Origin: Sphagnum compactum
Lineage: Eukaryota > Bryophyta > Sphagnopsida > Sphagnales
Assembly (NCBI GenBank): GCA_965153455.1
Contig: OZ234494.1
Span: 20,646,001 to 20,710,000, forward strand
Length of the DNA stretch: 64,000 bases
Reading direction: 5' to 3'
A program made the translations under genes and the position numbers. Positions 9,951 through 22,529 of this stretch are shown piece after piece. Below the pieces are notes generated by a model, which worked only from the letters and a program-made list of their open reading frames with translations, was not told the origin of the DNA and did not search any database. Each line of letters begins with the position of its first letter. Position 1 is the stretch's first letter.

Positions 9951-11425
9951 TTTTTTTTCTTTTCTTTCTGAGTCCAAATGTCACAAAAAGTTTTCAAAAT
10001 TTTCAAAATTTGGCAGAAACTTTCCCAGAAAACAGGGAATATGTGACATGAAATTTTTTATTTTTTGCAATAGTGCGAAATATTGCACCCAAAAAAAACA
10101 TTGCTATACATGAGCTAGAAATACATAGTGTATAAAAATGATCCAGGAGCAGGTTTACATAGAGATCCATGGTGTGGACATAATGAATCTTGCCCTTTAG
10201 CCTAAATATTTCTCTCAGTCGCTCCAAAAATAGCTCCTCATGGGCCCCTCACACAGCTGACCAAGCTGCAAAACATGTTACAATCTTCACATGGTGTTAC
10301 TATTTATTTTGCAGGAAAATATGGGAGGTGTCAATCCTTTGCTTATATTGCCCATTATGAAAAAATCCCTTTTGGAGGGTAATATCTTGAGTTGGATGAA
10401 CTGCACTCCATAGCTGCCAAGAAGGTCCATGTGAAATCACTCAAGAACCCAAATTCAGTGGATTGGACATTTAGGGATTAAAAAGTTAGAATTTAGTTCA
10501 CTTTGGATTTTTGCATTCGTGTTAACATGTTGAGCCACATATTAGTATGCCACATTCTCGAGACAGTTGAGTTTCACTTTTTTTTTGACAACTTAAGTCT
10601 TTAAATTCATGATAGAATGTTAAAATTTTGAAAATCATAGGCTGAATGATGGTTCTGAGATTTCAAGATGTGAAAATATAGCTTCATGAACAGGTTTTTT
10701 TTTTTGGGGTTTTTTCCTTCCAATTTTGTGAGGTAGATGGACTGGTGATTATCCACAAGATAACTTAGTCAAATTTGCCTACAGGTCATAAAGGAAAGTA
10801 TAATTTTTTTGGAACCCTATATTCTGGTGACATGCTTGAAGCTATGGTCTAAATCTGGTGATTTGTACTTTTTTCTTCCCCTCCAAATATTGGCAATATT
10901 GTGCTGTTTTTCCCCCAAAGAGCTTTGTTGGATTCACAGCCTCCTCTCCTTGTCACCAAGTGGTGATATTTAGCCCGGACTGTTCATGAACAGCAGTTTT
11001 TTGTTTCAATTTTGTGATATTGAAATTCAAGAATTTTCCCAACAAAATAGCTCAAAATAGTCGAATTCACACTATATAAACAAAATCTTCCAAACTTTTC
11101 CCATGCTTTTTTTTCAAATAATGACAAAATGTTTCCAAACAAAACACCATTGTTCTTGAAGATTGTGTACACTTATATTCTAATGACCAAACATCACAAA
11201 TTCCATCGCATACAAACTGTTGGTTTTCTCCAAAAAAAATTGATTCCACAAAACTGCCAAAAATTTGCTGAAAATAAACATGTAGCAAAATATGACCACA
11301 AAAAAACTCACTGGTTTGAACATACTCATGTTCCTAAACCTTAAATCTCCATGTGAACAAGCTTGGTAGCTAACTCCAGTGCACTAGATTACCATAGTAA
11401 ACAAAGTATCCATATTGAATAAATA
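9535..11425 (+). repeat. Left arm of a long imperfect inverted repeat
   Basis: Read backwards and complemented, 16085-17720 follows this arm block for block. Examples are ACTCAAGTATCTGCAAAATG (about 9920), TTAGGGATTAAAAAGTTAGA (about 10470), the GTGAGGTAGATGG stretch near 10728, CTTATATTCTAATGAC near 11172 and AGTATCCATATTGAA near 11405. The left arm has about 280 bp extra near 10850-11100. Similarity is moderate with indels. No transposase gene was found, so the class (foldback-like or Mutator-like) is open. Confidence 0.65.
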
Positions 11426-11932
11426 CAAAATATACAAAGCTAAATAAAAAGCTCTTTTAAAATACTATGTGCACATTTTCTGTGCAATAAAAAGGAATAA
11501 CCAATGGTTTGTGTGTGTAATAAAAGAGGGTGAAAAAGCAACCAAAAAAAGAATTATTGGTAAAAGCCCAAAGATAAGGCACACAAAATAAGCTAACCAC
11601 CAGGATTACAAGGGGGGCAAGTTAATAATTGAAAAAACATCTGGTACTACACACCACCATACATCCACTGCAGTGTGTTTAGTCTGTCTTGGTTTACTCT
11701 TACGACAATCAAACATAGACTATTGACATTTAAAACTGTTTTTCCGAGCCCACAATGAGTTACCAAAACACCACCTCTCCTAGTTTTGGACACCCATTGA
11801 ACATTGAATACTAATCTCAGAAGAAAATGCAACAGATGACACGTCAAAAAGCACCACATAAACACAATTTCCTATAACCAAATTAAAAGTTGCTGGATAA
11901 TTGTTTTTTGTGAGAGGGTTTAAATTCTGGAC

Positions 11933-12135
11933 TCAGACAGAAAGTGCCAAGGAAGTCATCTCAATCATCTGGTGATTTGCTCCAACTGCAGCCAAAATGG
12001 TAGGGACTGGCACACCAGTAGTATCTGTGGAGCCTTCATTGGCTGAGTTGCCAGTGAGTAGATTGTTCATCAGGATTCCACCTTCCAGCAATGTCTGGGC
12101 ATCACCTCTGTTTGAAATTCCTCCATCTTGATTAG
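11933..12135 (-). pseudogene. Orphan 3'-terminal exon, unidentified
   Basis: After an acceptor-like TGGGCAG the minus strand encodes 67 residues and a TGA without interruption: ANQDGGISNRGDAQTLLEGG, then ILMNNLLTGNSANEGSTDTT, then GVPVPTILAAVGANHQMIEM and a short tail. Clean phase, balanced composition and a natural stop make this look like the last exon of a protein gene. I do not recognise the family and found no upstream exons. It lies between the arms of the long inverted repeat, so capture by that element is possible. Confidence 0.4.
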
Positions 12136-12479
12136 CTGCCCAGCAACACAGCCAGATCTTGAAACACTATGTTATCATAATATGACATAACAACCAAATT
12201 CGATTGAAGGTTTAATAAACTAAGCACTAAGAAGCAATGAAGGCGGCATGACGTGGACAAGGCAAATCTAAGAAAGGGGCATTAGCCTCAACAAAAAGAT
12301 TGGAAACTAACAGAGCATACGGATTGGAAATCATAGCAACTGCAGCCCAATGTTCTATATGTTGCACCATGCCTTATGCCCATATTTTTGCAAAGAGCTT
12401 TAGCTTGATTATCTACATATAAGTATGCTATGGAAATATAGGAAAAGAAGACTAAGTGCCAGTCCCAAACAAATTCCCC

Positions 12480-13260
12480 GTGGAGTAAGAGAAGTTCCCC
12501 AAGAAAAAAGGCAACTTCTTTGAGGAACAATGATTTTTCCCCGGGGAAGGGCCCAAGTTCCCTGGGGAAAAGTGCACCTTCCCTGGGGAACAATGTATTT
12601 TTCATGTGGAAATGCCAAGTTCCTTGGGGAAACATATGTTTCAAATCTTTTTGCAATGACAACCATTTCATGTTTGTTTTCATATAGGCGTGTGAATTAT
12701 CAGTGAAAAGGTCTCGATGAGGGCTACAACTTTGTAATTTACAACACTTCAATTGGAATTCATATGTAAAAATTACAATAAAAAAGTTTCAGACACATTT
12801 GTTCCTTAGGGAACATGGTTGCTCCCTTGGGCAACTTAAGCCCTTGCTCCCCCGGGCACATGGTTGCTCCCCATGGCAACTTAAGCTCCTTCTCCCCCAA
12901 GGACATGATTATTCCCCGAGGAAAAAAAGGTTTAAGTTGCTCTTCGAAGCAACTTAAACTCCTTGGGAAAGCCCCAAGTTCCCCAAGGAAAACATATGTC
13001 TTGAATCTTTTTGCAATCATAATCATCTTATGTTCATTTTTATATAGCTTGGGACCTATCATTGGAAAGATTTCGAAGAGAGCTAGAAGTTGAAATCATT
13101 TCAAGCGAAACTCATATGCAAAAGTTATGATCACACAAAGTTTCAGACATGGTTGTTCGCCAAGGGAACATGGTTGCTCCTTGGCGCAATTTAAGACCCT
13201 TTCTCCTTGAGGGACATGGTTATTCCTCGGGGCAACTTAGACCCCTTTTCTCCCTGAAGC
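12480..13260. repeat. CCCCGGGG-type palindromic repeat within a 365-bp tandem duplication
   Basis: Degenerate motifs of the type TTCCCC(N)GGGGAA / CCTTGGGGAA recur every 25-50 bp. Superimposed on this, about 12643-12900 repeats at about 13008-13260 (period near 365 bp), sharing TTTTTGCAAT, CATATAG, GAAACTCATATGCAAAA-like and GTTTCAGACA blocks. The long frames here are repeat translation and are not annotated as genes. Confidence 0.6.
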
Positions 13261-14279
13261 CAACCATGTGCTTGTTGGGCCTAAATTAACCTAAGCCAAT
13301 TTTGATTATGAGGGGTAGGATGGCTAAAGAAGTTTTGGGGTTCACCTTAAGTTTAAGGGGTTAGGTTAGGGCATATGTACTTATCCCAGTAGGGTTTGAG
13401 GGGTAGGTGGCTTGATTAGGATAAAGGGATAAGTAGGTTGGTTGGATTAGAATAAGGTTGGGTTTCCTCATCCTTGTCCAATACTAGCTAAACCTATTGA
13501 TAAGGGGGTACGGATAGGATGGAGGATATTTATGCTAAAGGAGTAGGCATATTACATAGTTTTTGGGACTTACAGGGCATTACAAATAGGAATAGGCCAT
13601 TGGACAATTGGGGGTTTAAATTTTGAATTCTTGTTAAAAAAAAATTTGTTGTTCATGTCGATGGTGATTTGGGGACTACCTAGGAGTGGGAGTTCTGGGA
13701 AAGTTGAGAATATTCATAGACACACACTTTTTGGAATAAGAATAGAGATGTAGGTACTTTGTAAAAAACTACAAATTCCAGTGCTAGATATTACAGATTT
13801 GATTTGTTATTTGATTTGACTTTCGTAAAACATGGATTTTTGCTATAATTTTGTTGAAGTTTTCAATAAACTAGGAAGTATAGACTTTTCCATTAATTTC
13901 CATATTCAATTTGATGTGTGAATCATCTATGGTATCAAAATATCATGAAAATGAATTGTATTTCTGTTTGTAATTTTTGACATTATATTCTAGATTACAT
14001 ATTCTGGTTATCAGAAATAGTCATGAATCTGATGTATTTGATGGATTGTAGATAGATGTGTGTTTAGAATCAGTGCATAGTTGTGAATGAGTATATATTT
14101 GTAGTGCAAATATGTTGTTACAATAAATGTGGAGTGGTTTTGGAATAATTAAATCCACATCTACCATTTGGCAACCATCTTTTGAGGATTTTTTTTTCTT
14201 TGACAGGAACAAAAGGGTTTTTCCATTGTTTATACTATAGATGAGGGTGTTCAAAATAGTGGTTTAGTTTTCAATTCAA

Positions 14280-15360
14280 ATTCCGAACGAGTATGTTAGA
14301 AAGCACCAAAGGTCTAAGCAGTTGAAGTCATAAGTACTCTAGAGAAATTTACAAATTTTGAAGAAAAAAGGATGGTAATTACATAAGATGAATTGGATGA
14401 TGACTTGGAGTTTACAATGGCAGTTGGATAATTTGGAGGCAAATCATTAAGATCCCGAAGGAGAACTAGAAAAAAATCATGAAAATGGAAAGGAATATGG
14501 AGGAATTACAAAAACCCCATATTGAAATCTAATGTTGGACAAACAAAATTCTAAAAATAGAAGAAAGACCTATAGTACATAGGTCGATTCTACCACAAAA
14601 GCTAATAAGGTGTGAAGTATGGATTAATGGTCTTTAGAAAAGGCACAATTATAGAAGACAATCTCCACGAAGAGAAATGCAGTTGAATATTCACCCAAAT
14701 GAATGGATACAATATATTTCTTAGACACAATATGTGGTTTAGAGTCACATAGATCATGACGAAGTACAAACTTTTGTAGTACTTGATTAGCCATAAGGAA
14801 TCTTAAGTCCAAAATCGGTGACTAGCTGATGAAGGGATATTATATGAGGTATACAATCCAAGTTTGTGTATTAGTCTACATTTCCAAATTATTATGAACC
14901 AGTGGAAGACTAGGAGGTGGAAAAAAACTCCAATATTAATGTGCTTGAAGAGACTAAAGAAAACTACCTAAGACCATTTGAATAGGCAAAAGCATAGGTG
15001 AATGTGTTGGATGAGTACCATAATCATATTCACATCAAAAAATCTAGACTTGGATCAAACAAAGTACGTAGCCAAAACCAAAGATCATGAATCTATGGAT
15101 TCAAAGGTAGCCATATTACTTTCAAAAGTTTGTGCATTCTATGAAAAAAAAGGACATGTAATCATGGATTGTCCTTTTGTGCCTTTTCACATAAGAACAT
15201 GCATTACTAGACATGTGGAGTTGTAGAATGTGGCAGTAGCATTAATGGATCAATCATAGGAACAAAAACTAGGAATTTTTATAGTTTAAAATAGATTGAG
15301 ATGCATGGAGTTGAGAGGTTAACTAGGACAACAAAATCGACAAATTCATCCATCCATTCA
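14280..15360 (+). pseudogene. Decayed gag-like fragment with degenerate zinc knuckle
   Basis: The clearest part (15055-15340) reads KVAILLSKVCAFYEKKGHVI followed by MDCPFVPFH. It resembles a retrotransposon gag CCHC knuckle (C-x2-C-x4-H-x4-C) in which the second Cys has become Tyr. The upstream frame is shattered by stops and frameshifts. At least three stops downstream are TAG or TAA where Gln or a similar residue would fit. No protease, reverse transcriptase or integrase was found nearby. It sits inside the long inverted repeat. It is a fossil retroelement fragment of uncertain superfamily. Confidence 0.4.
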
Positions 15361-16084
15361 GTTTAGGAACATAGTACTAGAAGTGTATTCACATCTTCAT
15401 TCTACACCAGAAAGGATATAAGCTGCCTTATATTGCATCCAGATTACCAAACACACCTCCAATGTATAACCAAAAAAACCATTAATGTCTCCATTTAATT
15501 AAAGTGTAGCATTTGTGAAAATATGCATGTAAATGTTGCATTTTCCACCTAATTAATTACTCCCAAAATGTTGGCACCTTGTGGCTTGAATTTGCATTTT
15601 ACATTTTTTTTCATGGATCATGTGCAAAAAACCACACCTTTCATGGAAAACTTAAATCGAAAATGCAACAAAAACAAATATAAGAAATGCCAAATTCTCA
15701 AACTTCAAGATGAAAATGAGACCAAAAATAAAAATCTTTCCATGTAAATTATATCCATTCACTATTGACATTTATCTCAAACATCGAAATACCTCATGCA
15801 CATTGCTAAAAATTGTTTACATTATCCAAGTTTAATGTAATTAAACAATATAATTAACCACAACTTTATAATCATTTGTATGGTTGAACAAAAGACAATG
15901 GAACTATGGTTTCAAATTCTAAACATGTATAATGAATTCTAAGATGGTTAGAAAACTGTATCTTTTAGTACAAATGTGAAAAAAAACATAATGATCTTTC
16001 ATAAAGCCAATAAACTTTCATCCAATATAACTTGAGTTCATAGTGAAACATTAAATGTAATACCTTATTTTTAGGATAAAACCT

Positions 16085-17720
16085 CTCATGGCAGAGGCAC
16101 TTGTTGAATATGGATACATTGTTTACTATGTTAATTTACTATGCAATGGAGTTCCATACCAAGGTTGTTTAGGTGGAGTTTTAAGTTTTAGGAACATGAG
16201 TCAAACCAACTAATTAAAAAAAAATTGGTTATTATTTGGTATTTTGTGATTTTCTTCTAGAATGTTTTGGAAAATCATGCTCTTCCAATGTAACAATGTA
16301 ACACGCGTATTTTCAGCAAAAAGTTGCCACTTTAGTGAAATTTTTTTAAATGAAAAAAACCACCAATTTGCATGCTTGAAATGTAATAGAAGTTGTGTTT
16401 TTTTGTCATTAGAATATAAATATAAAAAATCTTCATAAACAACATTATTGGGGGAAAGCTTTTGTCATTGTTTTGACCATAGCTTCTAGCATGTCACCAA
16501 AATATAGGGTGGTTCCAAATTCTACTTTCCTCTATGACCAGTAGCCAAATTTGGCTAAGTCCTCTTCTGGATGATCACCAATCCACCTACCCCACAAACT
16601 TGGAAAAGAAAACCATGGTCATAAAGCTATATGTCACATCTTGAAATCTCATAACTATCATTTAGCCAATGATTGGTCTAATTTTTTTAATATTCTATGA
16701 TGAATTTAAAAACTTAAGTTGTGGAAACAAAAAGTGAAACTCAATTGTCTTGAGGATGTGGCATATAATAGGTGGCACAACATGTTGAATTAAAAGGTGT
16801 TGCTTCAAGTAAAAAATCAAAGTGAATTAAATTCTAATTTTTTAACCCCTAAATGTCCAATCCACTTGGTTTGGGTTCATGGATTATTTCACATGGGCTC
16901 TCTAGTCTAGTTCATCCAACTCAAGATAGGCTCCCCAAGGGGTCTTTTGCATAATGGACAATTGAAGGATTGACACCTCCAATATTTTCTTGCAGAATAT
17001 GACAACATGCGAAGATTGTAACATGTTTTGGACTTGGTTAGCCCCATGTGCCAGCTATTTTGGAGCTACCAAGAAAATAATTTAGGCTAAAGGGCAAGAT
17101 TCCTTTTGTCCACACCATGGATCTATAAACCTACTCATAGACCACTTTTATACACTATGTATTCTAATTCATGCATCAAAATGTTTTATTTGGTGCAAAA
17201 TTTCGCATTGTTGTGAAAATCTTAAAAAATTGTGTTGTATACTCCCTATTTTTTGAAAAACATTTTGCCAAATTTTGAAAAATTCATAAACATTTTGCCA
17301 AATTTGGACTTAGAAAAAAAAGGAAAAAAAGGGGGTGGGACATCATTTTGCAGATACTTGAGTGTTGTTGAACATAGTTTGAAAGTTGAATTTTGTCCTA
17401 TCCATTAACTACATTGAAAACAAACACAACAAAAAGCTTTTAGCTAGAATTTCCTTAAGCTAATCCTAACTAAAGCCTTTCTGCTTTCATAATCTTCTTA
17501 AAGATCCTCAAAAGTTGTGTCCTATGGTTGAGTATTCCCATCATGAGCTTGGAGTTTCTCAACATGTTGATAATCGATTATTGGAGTGGAATATGTAATT
17601 TTTGAACCTAACATGGATTATTACACCTATGTGGATCTATTACCTTTTCTTTCAATGGTTGATAGAAGGCCATATTATTCAGGGGAAAGGAAGCAAAAAG
17701 GGTGGGACATCATGTTGCAC
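16085..17720 (-). repeat. Right arm of the long imperfect inverted repeat
   Basis: Reverse-complement partner of 9535-11425. The outermost shared sequence is around 17700 (GGTGGGACATCATGTTGCA) and the innermost around 16105-16135 (ATATGGATACATTGTTTACT). A tandem module is duplicated within it at about 17330 and 17695, like the left arm. Confidence 0.65.
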
Positions 17721-19713
17721 GTACTTGAAACACATATTTAATTAATTTCAAACTTTGAAAAATAATGAAAATAAAAATAATGAATTTTGAGAGTTTGAAA
17801 ATAAATAAAATAACATCTTCAACCTAGTGGGCACCAATGAAAGTCTTGAAAGGATAAATTTGCATAAGAAATTTTTTTCACCATGAAAACAATTAACATT
17901 CATGACAATAAATAAACTTGGTGGCCACCAAATATTAAGAATTCAAAGACCATAAAAAGAGGGGTGCATAACTAAGACATTGCATAACATCATCAAGTAA
18001 ACAATTCACTGGCAAAATTTAAAAACTAAATTTGAAATATCTATTAAATTTTATGTCATTGAATTGTGCAAAGTATCAACAAAAGAATTTACAATACCTT
18101 TAGGTATTGTATTTCATAAACCGTTGGTGGACCACTGGACAAAAAAACTTATAAAACATTAAGCAATTGAAAACAATTATTTATCAACATAAAAAATCAT
18201 CTAGTGGCCACCAATGGGTATAATGGTCCTAGCTGGAAACATACTAAAACATACACATTCAACGAGTAGGAAGACTTTGTTTATTATGAAATATGAAATA
18301 TGAATTCCACCCACAGGAACAAATAACAAAAGCAAACCTCAAGTGCATGAAAAAAAAAATTCAATTTATTGATTTCATAAAAATACATTGAATATCAAAA
18401 ACTATCTCACCATTCATATAGGAATTTGAAAAACGAGTTACTAAAACTGAAATTCCACTCTATAAGCAACCACAAATTGAAGAATTGTTAACCTTTTAGA
18501 CCAAGAGTCGAATATGCAACTCCTTCACCTCTCTAAAAAGAGAACTCGGTCAACAACATTAATTTATAATGTTTATAACTACAAATGCTTTTGCACGGTT
18601 TACAAACAAAGATCGAAATCCACTGTAAACAGAAATGAATAATTGAAATTTCCCCAAAACTACAAACATCAAATATAATATAAAATAAAAATAAATAACT
18701 AAGCGAACATGGAATGAAAGACATGGAAACATAACTAAAACAAGGACGTGTTTAGGGTATACTTAGGACGTCACCTAAAGGAAGTTGCAATATCATCAGA
18801 TTCCCACTCGAACTTCCTTCAAACTGCTTGAACCAAGAATAAAATGGATATCGAAAACTTAATAGTGGCTTCAAAAACTACATAATGATTTCGAAATGGG
18901 CATAAACCATTTTTGCAAGGGGTAAAACCTTCAACACCAACAACAACCGAAATGCAAGGTCTAACCATTAGACCTTGTTTTTGGATAACTCACGTCCTTT
19001 AAATGGTTTAAGGAAAAGTCCGCTCCATTTTGGATTTTGAAGGGCCTTGCTAGGCTCCTCATCAATGAGCAATCTTTGAACCGTGTTCCCATAAGGCAAA
19101 CCTCTGCAAGCAAGGTGAATTCGATCCAAGTCCTTCAAGTAGTAATAAACTAAGCATGTAAAGTGACTCATTATTGCAGTGCATTGCTCACATCCCCAAA
19201 CAACACAAATAATCAACGAAAGTTTTGGGCATCAACAAAGGTAGAATTTCAAGGACATTTTCTAACAACATAAATAACCAAATAACAATGTAAAAATGTT
19301 CAAATGCTCAAGATAAGAAATCATGTACTTCAGCATGAATTTCCAACTTAGATACATCCAAATTTTTCCTAGTCTTTTGTTGATCCTTTTGAAGAACAAC
19401 ACATTTTGGAAAGTAACAAAGGACACCATTGACATTGAGAATGAGAAACTTTTTAGTTGTGCTAAATCAAGGTCAAAAAGTCCAAATTTGTGTCTTTGCA
19501 TTAAAAAGAGAAACATCATGCATCTACCAAAAAGAAGAAAATTTAGAGCAAAAAGAAATTCAAGACTGAGTAGAGGCCTCCATTCTTATGGTAAGAGACA
19601 CAAAATATACAAGAATGAAGGTGATATCCAAAACATGGAAGGATAATTTTGTCAAAGAATTCAGTAAGAATTCATGGACTGAAACACACATATCATGACC
19701 CAATGGCCACCAA
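17721..19713. other. AT-rich, no gene; scattered GGTGGCCACC motifs
   Basis: No frame has coding character. Isolated copies of the GGCCACC palindrome family occur near 17828, 17930, 18135, 18205 and 19705. The last one directly abuts the MITE at 19714. Confidence 0.45.
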
Positions 19714-19867
19714 CACTACAACAAAAGGTGTCCATGTACACTAAGTGATTTCACTAGATTTTGATTGAATTCACTAGTCGTGATGAACATGGACCAATGA
19801 AGAAGGAATAAATTCATTGGTTTAGTGAATAGGGACTAGTGAACTACACCCACATTTTGTAGTAGTG
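19714..19867 (+). mobile_element. 154-bp CACTA-type MITE, copy 1
   Basis: Begins CACTACAACAAAAGGTGTCC and ends ACATTTTGTAGTAGTG, so both termini read CACTAC inward. It is flanked by the perfect 3-bp duplication CAA (19711-19713 and 19868-19870), the expected size for CACTA insertion. The interior has several CACTAG/CTAGTG half-sites. A second copy of the same length is at 61534-61687. The left terminus CACTACAACAAAAG is identical to that of the 12-kb element at 37242, which suggests cross-mobilisation. It is inserted in a GGCCACC motif stretch. Confidence 0.92.
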
Positions 19868-20258
19868 CAAGTAGATAAGGGAGAACACCTAATAGCCACC
19901 AGGTCAATAAGGATAACAACTGTGGCCACTAGGTTGATGTTGGAAAACACCTCGTGGCCACCAAATGGTCAAAGGAGTGCGAGGTTCAATCAAAAGCCCA
20001 CTAAGCCGAAACCAAATGCATTAAAAGTAAAGAATATAAGTAAGATTCAAACAATAGAACAAAAAAATTTAATAAATTTTACCCAAGGAAAATTTTTAGA
20101 CATTCAAACAAGCAAAATTTGAAGATGAACAATTAATAAGGTACTTTTTGTTTCAATTTCAATTTTACACTATTACAGAAAGTGGGTTAGTAGGTTTGAC
20201 TACATTTCAACAATAACATTTTCAAAAGTCTTAGATTATCTCAATCAATACATTTAAT
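19868..20258. other. GGCCACC-motif stretch, no gene
   Basis: Continuation of the GGCCACC motif stretch interrupted by the MITE, with copies near 19900, 19935 and 19960, followed by AT-rich sequence. The frame through it is repeat translation. Confidence 0.45.
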
Positions 20259-22330
20259 CTACCAAAAGGGATTGTGTTCAATAAAGGTGGGAACATCATA
20301 TCCAAATGAATGAAGGTTTTCCAAGTAAAGGAGAATAGTCCCCAATAAATATTGATCCTTTTCACAATGGCCGTGAAAGGACTCCAAAAAAATGGCATTA
20401 TAAGAGCCATTGAACATGCTTTTGTATGGTGTATCGCCTATGAGCAATGTGTTCCCACCATGACTATAAGGATGAACATAAGAGAAAACATTAAGGTTCT
20501 TGTGGAAAATTGGCTTGTCAGGTTTTCTGGTAGAAATGTGAATTTTGCATGCAAAACTTTTGATCAAGCATTTTAGAAGCATGTATGGAGATTTTTGTTT
20601 TGTTACAAATGTGATCTAGGTAATTATATATATTGTGACGCTAAGCTATATGCCAAATATAGACTTGGACTTGTGAAAGACATTTTTATAGGAATTCCTT
20701 CAATCTAAGACAGAGAATTATAGTGTGAGAACCTTTACCAAAGCATGTGACAATTCAAACTTCGTTCAAATCAAGATTACATGAAATGGATTCACCTTTG
20801 TTGTAGGCAAATGAAGCATTTCGGAATAAATACCCAAAATCGAAGGAATCTCATCCAAGCCAACTGTAACAATCGCGCGTGAATTTGGTGACTCCACATC
20901 TTTCGCCTGAAGCATTTGAGAATTGAAACCCAAAATCGGGAGAATTTCATCCAAGCCAACTTCAATAACAATGCGTGAATTTGGCAACTCCCTATCTTCC
21001 ACCTCCTCAAAAAAATGACGCATTGATAATATGAAAAAAAAAACAAATAAAAGTTGTAAAAGTCCTAAAATAGATTGACCATAAAATCAATGAGATTGGA
21101 AAATCCAAAAAAACATTGGAAGAAAGGAGTAAAAGAGATTATTTGGACTATTTACTACGGATGTCGAATGATTTTTACAGAAATTAGCGGAACAAGCCAT
21201 GGTGCATTTTTCAAACAACCTCTAGAATCTAACATCATCTTCCTTGATACTTATGATGACGTTGAAAGGATAAAGCTCCACAAAGGTGAGAACACAGAGC
21301 CCAACGTAATGAAAGAATTCAAAGTACAGGTAAAGAATCTTCATTAAATAATTATCTTATTTTGGTGCATACTCATAGGACTCAACAAAGATGGCATTAG
21401 AGGGCAGATTCAGGCAAGTTGTGTAAGGCATACCATCTACCAACAATTTATTCCCAATGTGAATATTATGATACCTAAGGAAGAAATAAGAAAGGTTCTT
21501 ATGATAAATTAATTTATCACGAGTGAGACGATCGACGTAACAACAACCTAGCTTGATGGGAAACTATAGAAAGTGTTTATTAATGTTGTAAAGATCTTGA
21601 CCCATAATCCTTTACAGGTCAATCTCAATACTTGTCTCTTTTCCTATCTTTCTCAAGTAGGCATTCATTTTAGCAAGTGGAGCAGACGTCCATATATAGT
21701 TGGTAAACTGTTCTAAACACATGAGGAGGAATTCCTTTAAAGGTAACCTAGGTATAATGTTCTTGCCTAGTAAGGTAGGACCATGAACCAAGTTAAACAA
21801 TGGAGGCAGGAGGTGATTAATTCTGCAATAATCCTTCCCAACAAGGACCCCCTTCAAATCGAAAATCATGTGCAAAGGATTCACCTCCGCATCCTTTATG
21901 TCCACAGGAAGAGATCTGAAACCTTTGAAAGCAAGTTCTTCCCCCCTTATCTTCCTTGGTAGTTTCATGGAAAACTCCAGGAAGTGTATCATCTTCAACC
22001 CCATCAAATCCCGCAAGGAGTGAGTGCAACCGTGATGGGACCAATCGTTCAAGAAATGCGAAAGACAAAGGTGGGGACGAAAACCCTTGACTAAGCGAAG
22101 GTTAGAATGGAGACAACATCGGTCTCCTCCATTTTTCCTACCTTTTTGCATGCCTTCTCCAATGCAATTCAATTTCGTCAAGTTGTTTAAACAACTGAAC
22201 AACCATCCTTCAAATTCCGCTAGGGCCAAAACAAGACCTAGGCTTGTCCTAATCATCCGAGTCATCTAATGTGTACTCGTTAAAGTCATCGAACAAAATT
22301 CACATTCACTTGCACATAGAAAGTAGAAAA
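20259..22330 (-). pseudogene. FCP1/NIF-like HAD phosphatase pseudogene
   Basis: The N-terminal and catalytic part (22265-21612) contains MIFDLKGVLVGKDYCRINHL and later TNYIWTSAPLAKMNAYLRKI, the layout of plant NLI-interacting-factor/FCP1-type phosphatases. The expected catalytic DxDxT/V motif (DLDGVLV) reads DLKGVLV, so the second Asp is lost. The C-terminal part (20582-20259) reads FHKNLNVFSYVHPYSHGGNT then LLIGDTPYKSMFNGSYNAIF, corresponding to the conserved DDTP-type block with one Asp changed to Gly. Between them, 21530-21361 encodes a second version of that C-terminal exon (GNKLLVDGMPYTTCLN). An acidic stretch just upstream of 22265 ends in TAG. Lost catalytic residues, in-frame stops and split frames make this non-functional. 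Confidence 0.6.
21361..21535 (-). pseudogene. Duplicate C-terminal exon of the FCP1-like pseudogene
   Basis: The minus strand reads a His-Lys-Asn-Leu-Ser block, then YHNIHIGNKLLVDGMPYTT and NAIFVESYEYAP. It aligns with the 20582-20259 exon (NTLLIGDTPYK, NAIFLESFHG) but is clearly diverged. Two alternative last exons or two fused paralogous copies would both explain it. Either way the catalytic Asp pair (DD) is incomplete in both. Confidence 0.45.
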
Positions 22331-22529
22331 AGGTCAAAATTTCACCAAATAAGAAAAATGCAAAATAAACAAATTGAGAAGTAAAAAGAACTTCCAAAAA
22401 CAAACGGTAAGGATGGAATCAAAAACCAAATATTGGAAGGCAGAAAGCTTGAAACAAATATATGTAAGCACAACAAAAGGATTCGATTTTTATCCTAGAC
22501 GACAAATTTTTTTAATTCTTCAACATCAT

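Noticed and set aside
12288-13093. Overlapping frames of 85-154 residues on both strands
   Set aside because: All run through the palindromic repeat array and repeat the same peptide units, so they are not genes.
13330-13480. TTAGG/TTAGGGT-like sequence suggesting interstitial telomere repeat
   Set aside because: The motifs are few, irregular and not tandem TTTAGGG units.
19865-20122. 85-residue plus-strand frame
   Set aside because: Mostly translates the GGCCACC motif stretch after the MITE; no other coding sign.
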